Below, piece by piece: positions 59,052-64,000 of a stretch of DNA of 64,000 bases. This DNA comes from Niallia sp. NCCP-28 (GTDB lineage Bacteria; Bacillota; Bacilli; Bacillales; Cytobacillaceae). Position numbers and translations under genes: made by a program. Location: positions 186,001-250,000 of the forward strand of contig NZ_BQYJ01000002.1 in NCBI RefSeq assembly GCF_023168165.1, in the 5' to 3' direction. The notes beneath the pieces are model-generated. The model saw only the letters and a list, made by a program, of their open reading frames with translations, was not told the origin of the DNA and did no database searches. How positions within the stretch are numbered: the first letter of the stretch is position 1; each line of letters begins with the position of its first letter.

Positions 59052-59411
59052 GTGGATATCAGCTTAATGGATTTTCTTTTACTTGTATTGGCAAGCTTTC
59101 GAATAACCAGACTGCTTGTGTATGACAGAATCACAGAGTTTATTCGAAGTTTGGTGCTTGAGGAAGTAACGGAAAAAAATGAAATGGGAGAAGATACAGT
59201 ATATTATGTGCCAAGATCAGGCAGGGTTAGAGGATTTTTTGGAGAATTAATCAGCTGCTACTGGTGTACAGGGGTTTGGTCCGCAATTTTTCTTATTTTG
59301 TTGTATTATTTATTTCCATCCATCTATGCACCATTTGTATTAGTTTTCGCTATAGCTGGAGCAGCAGCTTTTATCGAAGTGATATTGCAAAAATTAATGA
59401 TGACAGAATAA
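59052..59411 (+). CDS. DUF1360 membrane protein (YjcA type)
   Basis: A 119-aa protein with an N-terminal amphipathic part LLVLASFRITRLLVYDRI, a Cys pair in LISCYWCTGVWSA and two C-terminal membrane helices. This fits DUF1360, which includes sporulation gene yjcA. GTG 59052 is preferred because GAAGGG is 7 bases upstream; ATG 59034 lacks a ribosome site. Function is unknown. Confidence 0.75.
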   Translation: MDISLMDFLLLVLASFRITRLLVYDRITEFIRSLVLEEVTEKNEMGEDTVYYVPRSGRVRGFFGELISCYWCTGVWSAIFLILLYYLFPSIYAPFVLVFAIAGAAAFIEVILQKLMMTE

Positions 59412-59465
59412 AAAGGGAAAATGCCTGAAGTAGGCAAGTTGTTCACACAGGTATATTTATAAAAA

Positions 59466-59474
59466 CATACTATA
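59466..59474 (+). promoter_or_regulatory. Sporulation-type -10 element
   Basis: CATACTATA matches CATANNNTA (sigma-K/E) and contains CATACTA (sigma-G). The matching -35 is unclear, so the sigma factor is open. Confidence 0.4.
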
Positions 59475-59511
59475 GAAGTAGTATCTATTACTACTTTTGG
59501 AGGGATATGGA

Positions 59512-59622
59512 GTGTTTAATCAAAAAACAGAAAAAGTTGCAGAAACTGTTAAGCCAGTGGCAAAGAAAAAAAAGAAAATAAAAAAATCAGGCTGTGGCTG
59601 CGGCAAAAAAACATCTAAATAA
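59512..59622 (+). CDS. 36-aa Lys-rich microprotein ending in Cys-Gly repeats
   Basis: Starts at GTG 59512, 7 bases after GGAGGG. The protein begins MFNQKTEKVAETVKP, continues with a run of Lys and ends SGCGCGKKTSK. I do not recognise the family. It lies behind a sporulation-type -10 and ahead of a terminator, between the DUF1360 gene and the spoVA genes, so a spore role is plausible. An overlapping ATG at 59507 in another frame gives a less sensible product. Confidence 0.5.
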   Translation: MFNQKTEKVAETVKPVAKKKKKIKKSGCGCGKKTSK

Positions 59623-59645
59623 CTTTTATGATCATATGAAATAAT

Positions 59646-59679
59646 AAAAAGAATCCTTTTGAAAAAAAGGGTTCTTTTT
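59646..59679 (+). terminator. Terminator after the microprotein gene
   Basis: AAAAAGAATCC pairs with GGGTTCTTTTT around an A/T loop, then TG. Confidence 0.75.
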
Positions 59680-59817
59680 GTATGATTCAAATAATTTTAT
59701 ACAAATGAAAAATGCGTTTTACAAAAATTGGTTTATAGGAAGTGATGGAAAGTTTTCATAAAAAGGCAATTAATCGAGGACAATAAAAATACTACTATAT
59801 ACATAGGAAGGGATATT

Positions 59818-60297
59818 ATGAAAAATAAACAAAAAATAGTCTATTTCCTTTTTATATTAAGCTTTTTGCTTGCTGGCTGTGAAAAGGAATATTCAAGCAT
59901 AAGCAGATGGGCTTTGCTTAAAACTATAGATCCAAAGCCAATTGTAATTGGAGATACTAGCAGTGGAGCAAATCAGCAGGTGGTAGAAGAAATAAAAAAA
60001 GAAACAAGCAGCACAGACGGAATATATGATGTGGCCGTTGTAAAAGGGGCAAAAGATATCATTGTTGCTTATAAGGTAGAACATATGCATCGCCTTAAGA
60101 TGAAAAGCATTGAAAAGAAATTAAAAGATAAACTAAAAGATCATTTCCCAGAAGAAAAGTTTACTGTATCGAGTGATTTTAAAATCTTTTTAGAAACAGT
60201 AAGGCTATACGACCGCGTGGAGCATAATCATTATTCGGAAAAAGAAGCAAATAAACGAGTGAAACAAATTATTGCCTTGAAAAAAGAATTAACATAA
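59818..60297 (+). CDS. YhcN/YlaJ-like sporulation lipoprotein
   Basis: A 159-aa lipoprotein: signal peptide with lipobox LAGC (Cys about residue 21), then a basic domain with GIYDVAVVKGAKDIIVAYKV as in the YhcN/YlaJ family. Such lipoproteins sit in the inner spore membrane region and often head spoVA2-type operons. It lies 14 bases before spoVAC. GGAAGGGATATT precedes ATG 59818. Confidence 0.75.
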   Translation: MKNKQKIVYFLFILSFLLAGCEKEYSSISRWALLKTIDPKPIVIGDTSSGANQQVVEEIKKETSSTDGIYDVAVVKGAKDIIVAYKVEHMHRLKMKSIEKKLKDKLKDHFPEEKFTVSSDFKIFLETVRLYDRVEHNHYSEKEANKRVKQIIALKKELT

Positions 60298-60310
60298 GGG
60301 AGGCAGAAAA

Positions 60311-60790
60311 GTGGCCAATAAAAAAAATAAACAAAAAACACCTCAACAGCAGCAATATGAACAATTAGAAAAAAAGTTTGAAACAAAACGCCCGGTTTTT
60401 AAAAATTGTTTAAAAGCATTTTTTGTAGGCGGGCTTATTTGTACAATTGGTCAAGTTATATCCTATTTCTATATTTATTTTTTTCACTTTACAGAGCAGA
60501 CATCCGGAAATCCAACAAGTGCAACAGTTATCTTTTTTTCCATGCTATTAACTGGTTTTGGCATATATGATCGGCTCGGCCAATTTGCTGGAGCAGGAAG
60601 TGCAGTTCCTGTATCTGGTTTTGGAAACAGCATTATTTCAGCAGCTATTGAACATCGTACAGAAGGATTTGTTCTTGGAGTGGGGGGAAATATCTTTAAA
60701 CTGGCAGGATCGGTAATTTTATTTGGGGTTTTTTCAGCTTTTGTTGTAGCACTCATCAAAACCATTATTATTGAATTGGGGGGATTATAA
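60311..60790 (+). CDS. spoVAC: SpoVAC, dipicolinic acid channel component
   Basis: A 159-aa inner-membrane protein of the spore with a charged N-terminal tail (residues 1-35) and about four membrane helices. SGFGNSIISAAIEHRTEGFVLG is the conserved segment shared with SpoVAE. In B. subtilis SpoVAC acts as a mechanosensitive channel for dipicolinic acid. The start is GTG 60311 after GGGAGG. Confidence 0.92.
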   Translation: MANKKNKQKTPQQQQYEQLEKKFETKRPVFKNCLKAFFVGGLICTIGQVISYFYIYFFHFTEQTSGNPTSATVIFFSMLLTGFGIYDRLGQFAGAGSAVPVSGFGNSIISAAIEHRTEGFVLGVGGNIFKLAGSVILFGVFSAFVVALIKTIIIELGGL

Positions 60791-60791
60791 A

Positions 60792-61811
60792 GTGCTGAAG
60801 GGAAAACAATCATGGATTTTTCCTAATCATCCAGTTATTTTGTCAACAGGCGTTTCTGGCGGCCCATTTGAAGCAAATGGCTATTTGTCCGATGATTTTG
60901 ACATTCTTCATGATGATTTATGGATGGGAAAAGATTCTTATGAACAAGCGCATCGTTTATTATTGGAGGAAGCGGCTCAAACTGCGTTACAGAAAAGTGA
61001 AATAAAACCAGAAGATACACAGTTTTTTATAGCGGGTGATTTAATCAATCAAATTACTCCAACAAGTTTTGCAGCAAGGGATTTAAAGATTCCCTATTTT
61101 GGTTTGTTTGGTGCATGCTCTACTTCTATGGAAGGATTAGCTTTAGCCTCTTTTCTCATCAATTACCAAGGTGCGACAAAAATTTTAACAGGCGCTTCTA
61201 GCCATAATGCTGCAGTGGAAAAGCAGTTTCGCTACCCAACAGAATATGGGGGACAGAAGCCTCCTACTGCTCAATGGACTGTGACAGGGGCAGGAGTTGC
61301 CTTATTGGCTGCCAATAATAATCAGCTAAATCTACCTTATACTACATCAGCAACCATCGGAAAGGTAATGGATATGGGCCTCTCTGATCCCTTTAATATG
61401 GGAGGAGCAATGGCACCTGCCGCCGCTGATACGATTTCCGCACATTTTAATGATTTAAAAAGAGATGCTTCTTATTATGATTTAATTGTCACAGGCGATT
61501 TAGGGAAGATTGGTCGTGAAACAGCCATTGCTTTGCTTACAAACAGTGGGTGGGACATTAATCCAGATAAATTTAAAGATTGCGGACTCCTTCTATATAA
61601 AGAAAATCAGCCTGTTCAATCAGGAGGAAGTGGAGCTGGCTGTTCTGCAACTGTATTATATGGTCATTTATTAAATGAAATGAAAAAAGGAAAATATAAG
61701 AAGATATTACTTGTGGCAACAGGCGCTTTATTGTCGCCATTAACGGTACAGCAAAATGAATCGATTCCATGTATAGCTCATGCAGTATCGATTGAAATAA
61801 ACGGAGGGTAA
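60792..61811 (+). CDS. spoVAD: SpoVAD, dipicolinic acid-binding protein
   Basis: A 339-aa thiolase-fold protein that binds dipicolinic acid for uptake into the forespore. Typical segments are FGLFGACSTSMEGLALAS, ASSHNAAVEKQFRYPTEYG and SGGSGAGCSATVLYG. The start is GTG 60792, one base after the spoVAC stop, behind GGGGGGA. Confidence 0.93.
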   Translation: MLKGKQSWIFPNHPVILSTGVSGGPFEANGYLSDDFDILHDDLWMGKDSYEQAHRLLLEEAAQTALQKSEIKPEDTQFFIAGDLINQITPTSFAARDLKIPYFGLFGACSTSMEGLALASFLINYQGATKILTGASSHNAAVEKQFRYPTEYGGQKPPTAQWTVTGAGVALLAANNNQLNLPYTTSATIGKVMDMGLSDPFNMGGAMAPAAADTISAHFNDLKRDASYYDLIVTGDLGKIGRETAIALLTNSGWDINPDKFKDCGLLLYKENQPVQSGGSGAGCSATVLYGHLLNEMKKGKYKKILLVATGALLSPLTVQQNESIPCIAHAVSIEINGG

Positions 61812-61866
61812 AAAATGGCCCTAATCATTTCTATGATCAGTAAAAAATAAAAAGGAGGAATAAAGT

Positions 61867-62223
61867 ATGCTCCCCATGTTTTTTTGGGCGTTTATTATTG
61901 GTGGAATCATCTGTGTAATTGGACAGCTCATGTTTGATGTGGCTAAACTTACTCCAGCTCATACATTATCTACCTTAGTCGTTGCAGGAGCTATTTTGGA
62001 TGGTTTTAATTTATATGAACCTTTTGCAGATTTTGCTGGAGCGGGTGCGACAATTCCAATCACAAGCTTTGGAAATGCTCTTGTGCACGGGGCTATGCAA
62101 GAAGCTGAAACACATGGTTTAGTTGGTGTTTTAACGGGAATGTTTGAAGTGACAAGTTCAGGAATTTCAGCTGCTATTATATTCGGTTTTATAGGTGCAT
62201 TGCTATTTAAGCCAAAGGGATAA
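61867..62223 (+). CDS. spoVAE: SpoVAEb, spore membrane protein
   Basis: A 118-aa protein with about four membrane helices and the segment [25 protein letters not shown], homologous to SpoVAC. It completes the C-D-Eb core of the channel. AAGGAGG precedes ATG 61867. spoVAA, AB, AEa and AF are absent, so this is the spoVA2 rather than the canonical layout. Confidence 0.92.
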   Translation: MLPMFFWAFIIGGIICVIGQLMFDVAKLTPAHTLSTLVVAGAILDGFNLYEPFADFAGAGATIPITSFGNALVHGAMQEAETHGLVGVLTGMFEVTSSGISAAIIFGFIGALLFKPKG

Positions 62224-62249
62224 TAAACTAATTTAGGAGAGCGCATCTT

Positions 62250-62951
62250 ATGTCTGAAACCGTTCATACAATTATTCGAGCCCTGTTAGTTATCGTCAGC
62301 CTGTTTTTTATTACCAAACTTCTTGGAAAAAAACAGTTGTCCAAATTATCCTTTTTTGAATATATTGTCGGAATTACAGTTGGAGATATTGCTGGCAGCA
62401 TTTCAATGGATTCTGCATTAAATATGAAGGAAGGGGTCATTTCTATTATTGTATGGACAGCTATTCCGCTAATTATAGGCTTTTTTTCCTTAAGAAGCAA
62501 AAGATTTCGTGACTTTGTTGAAGGTACACCTACGATTTTTATCAAGGACGGCAATTTGATAGAAGAGCATTTGAGGAAAGAGAAATATAGTTTAGACGAA
62601 TTATTAGAGCAGCTTCGAACTAAAAATATTTTTCGGGTGGAAGATATTGAATTTGCAACACTTGAAGCTAATGGAGAATTAAGTGTGCTTCTCAAAAAAT
62701 CGAAACAGCCACTTTTAGTGGAAGATATGATAGATGCTCCTCCTGTTGAAAAGGAGGTTTATTCTATTATAATGGATGGAAAACTAAATGATAAAGCTAT
62801 GAATAAATGCAATTTAAGCAAAAAATGGGTAGAAAATGCATTAAAAAAAAGAGGTCTGCTATTAGAAGAAGTGTTTCTTGCACAAGTAGACCATAATGGA
62901 ACCTTAACTTTTGATTTTTATGATGATGCAAAAACCGAGCCTAAGACATAG
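62250..62951 (+). CDS. DUF421 (YetF-type) membrane protein
   Basis: A 233-aa protein with three N-terminal membrane helices (about residues 8-80) and a soluble DUF421 part with GTPTIFIKDGNLIEEHLRKE and VEDIEFATLEANGELSV. Genes of this type follow spoVAEb in spoVA2 operons, where a version fused to DUF1657 (2Duf) raises spore heat resistance. The C-terminus here is too short for an added DUF1657 domain. TTAGGAGAG precedes ATG 62250. Confidence 0.88.
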   Translation: MSETVHTIIRALLVIVSLFFITKLLGKKQLSKLSFFEYIVGITVGDIAGSISMDSALNMKEGVISIIVWTAIPLIIGFFSLRSKRFRDFVEGTPTIFIKDGNLIEEHLRKEKYSLDELLEQLRTKNIFRVEDIEFATLEANGELSVLLKKSKQPLLVEDMIDAPPVEKEVYSIIMDGKLNDKAMNKCNLSKKWVENALKKRGLLLEEVFLAQVDHNGTLTFDFYDDAKTEPKT

Positions 62952-62990
62952 ACAATCGTACATTCTATTTATTACTGGTAGCTTGCCTAT

Positions 62991-63017
62991 ACATTATAGG
63001 AGATAAGCCATATGCTA
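62991..63017 (+). promoter_or_regulatory. Sigma-K-type promoter of the YjcZ-like gene
   Basis: AC (62991-62992), 16 bases, then CATATGCTA (63009-63017) fit AC-N16/17-CATANNNTA. Confidence 0.55.
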
Positions 63018-63051
63018 TTAAGGAAAACGGCATAAGTGAGGTGAAGATATA

Positions 63052-63171
63052 ATGTGTTACGGCGGATATGGTTATGGTGGTAACGGCGGTGGTTATGGTG
63101 TGTCCTCTTTTGCTTTAATCGTAGTTTTATTTATCCTTTTAGTTATTGTTGGTGCTAGCTTCTATAACTAA
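63052..63171 (+). CDS. yjcZ: YjcZ/SscA-like 39-aa sporulation microprotein
   Basis: The protein starts [16 protein letters not shown] and continues with one membrane helix of about 20 residues ending GASFYN. Gly/Tyr-rich head plus hydrophobic tail is the YjcZ/SscA family, minor spore components made late in sporulation. AGTGAGGTG precedes ATG 63052 and a sigma-K-like promoter lies 35 bases upstream. Confidence 0.8.
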   Translation: MCYGGYGYGGNGGGYGVSSFALIVVLFILLVIVGASFYN

Positions 63172-63190
63172 TAAAAGATTATACTCTAAT

Positions 63191-63219
63191 CCACGAGGAA
63201 AATTTTCTTCGTGGTTTTT
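63191..63219 (+). terminator. Terminator of the YjcZ-like gene
   Basis: CCACGAGGAAAA and TTTTCTTCGTGG pair with one wobble, then TTTTT. Confidence 0.85.
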
Positions 63220-63316
63220 GTTATTATTTAAAATCTTGGCTGCTAGCTAATTGTTGCAAAATAGTCGCAAATTAAACCGAAGTGTAGGTTCATGGTGGAT
63301 TTTTTGCTTTCTGCTC

Positions 63317-63343
63317 ACCTTTTTTCTTAATTCTCATACTATG
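63317..63343 (+). promoter_or_regulatory. Sigma-K-type promoter of spoVIF
   Basis: AC (63317-63318) and CATACTATG (63335-63343) with 16 bases between; the last base differs from CATANNNTA. Confidence 0.5.
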
Positions 63344-63375
63344 TAAAATAGCTTAAGAAGGAGGAATATACGAAT

Positions 63376-63630
63376 ATGAACAACAACTTCTTTAAAAATA
63401 TAGAGTCTAAAACTGGTGTGAATATGAAGGATATTTTTGAACTGGCAAATTCCCTGCAGAATGCTAATTTTAAAGATGAAAAAACAGTAAGAGGCGTAAT
63501 CCGCAAAGTTTCCCAAATTGCTGGAAAATCAGTGCCGAAAGAAACAGAAGATAAAATTGTTAAATCTATTGTCGCAGACGGCAAACAATTAGATTTTAAT
63601 ACATTGTCTAAAATGATTAACAAAAAATAA
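63376..63630 (+). CDS. spoVIF: SpoVIF, stage VI sporulation protein
   Basis: An 84-aa basic protein with FFKNIESKTGVNMKDIFEL, SLQNANFKDEKTVRGVIRKV and LDFNTLSKMINKK, which match SpoVIF of B. subtilis (yjcC), a protein needed for coat assembly with GerE. AAGAAGGAGG precedes ATG 63376. Confidence 0.9.
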   Translation: MNNNFFKNIESKTGVNMKDIFELANSLQNANFKDEKTVRGVIRKVSQIAGKSVPKETEDKIVKSIVADGKQLDFNTLSKMINKK

Positions 63631-63663
63631 TGAGACAACTCTTAATTCTATTTGGATAAAACA

Positions 63664-63682
63664 ATAAAGTGAAACTTCAATC
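63664..63682 (+). repeat. Short dispersed repeat, copy B
   Basis: ATAAAGTGAAACTTCAATC is identical to the minus strand at 42144-42162. The following bases to about 63760 look like an extended repeat of the same kind, without a gene. Confidence 0.55.
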
Positions 63683-63805
63683 CTTGGGGTTTTCCATCCT
63701 CCATAGATTGATAGTTGAATAAATCGGGCTTTTACGGACTAGTTTCTTCCCACCTGTTTTCTTTTATCATTTTCTTAGATGGGGATCAAAAGCTCGTTAA
63801 TGCGT

Positions 63806-63843
63806 AATAAAAATGGGTCGCTCAAAGAGAACCCATTTTTATT
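63806..63843. terminator. Strong bidirectional hairpin
   Basis: AATAAAAATGGGT and ACCCATTTTTATT are perfect 13-base arms around a 12-base loop. No gene is supported between it and spoVIF or in the last 150 bases of the window. Confidence 0.75.
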
Positions 63844-64000
63844 GTTTGATCTTAAAGCCCTGTTAAACTTGCCTTGTGATTGGAGTGAGAGGCGTTCGCG
63901 GAGGCTGTTGAAATATATGATGGAAGGGACATTAAAGGAAATTTCACTATTGTTTGAATATGCATCTATTTGCCCTCTTTGGAAAGCGAATGGTAACACT

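Noticed and set aside
63775-63999. Minus-strand frame at the window end
   Set aside because: Overlaps the 13-base terminator stem, has no ribosome site and no recognisable protein features.

Overview
The window is a low-GC chromosomal segment from an endospore-forming Firmicute of the Bacillaceae. The evidence is the TTG/GTG starts with strong AGGAGG sites, T-rich intrinsic terminators, spore-coat and spoVA genes, and a gene order that closely follows one stretch of the Bacillus subtilis chromosome: argCJBD-carAB-argF, yjzC, yjzD, yjaU, yjaV, med, comZ, fabHA-fabF, yjaZ, yjbA, trpS, oppABCDF, yjbC, spx, mecA, coiA, pepF, roxS, spxH to yjbQ, fabI, cotO, cotZ. The species is not certain; clpB (absent from B. 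subtilis) and a PTS sorbitol operon suggest another Bacillaceae genus.

Region by region: 1-9.2 kb is the arginine/carbamoyl-phosphate operon (argC is cut by the window start). 9.4-13 kb holds yjzC, a CtsR-controlled clpB and yjzD. 13.2-16.3 kb holds a hydrolase-like and an epimerase-like protein and the competence genes med-comZ. 16.4-23.8 kb is an inserted sorbitol operon: dehydrogenase, PRD regulator, GutM, EIIC, EIIBC, EIIA, an FSA-type fructose-6-phosphate aldolase and a HAD phosphatase. 24.3-26.9 kb is fabH-fabF under a FapR box. 27-29.7 kb holds a Fur-family regulator behind a perfect 33-bp palindrome, yjaZ (with an apparent 5' frameshift) and yjbA. 29.8-37.3 kb is trpS with a Trp T-box and the oppABCDF operon. 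37.5-45.5 kb holds yjbC, spx, mecA, a cardiolipin synthase, coiA and pepF.

45.5-56.2 kb holds the small RNA RoxS (RsaE) with Rex/Fnr-type operators, spxH, a truncated globin, a lytic transglycosylase, yjbK, yjbL, a small ppGpp synthetase, NAD kinase, a pseudouridine synthase, prpE, mgtE and a CPA2 antiporter. 56.3-57.2 kb is fabI with a perfect FapR palindrome. 57.3-64 kb is a sporulation block: cotO, cotZ, a DUF1360 protein, a Cys/Gly-rich microprotein, a spoVA2-like operon (YhcN/YlaJ-like lipoprotein, spoVAC, spoVAD, spoVAEb, DUF421), a YjcZ-like microprotein and spoVIF, several behind sigma-K-like promoters.

No CRISPR array, phage, transposase, rRNA or tRNA gene was seen. The least expected items are the Fur paralog in which Glu replaces the peroxide-sensing Asp of PerR, sitting behind a 33-bp palindrome; the sorbitol operon insertion with an FSA-type aldolase and an unexplained structured spacer; a pair of related elements with 10-bp terminal inverted repeats; and two uncharacterised Cys-rich microproteins. 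I did not find a clearly new multi-gene system.
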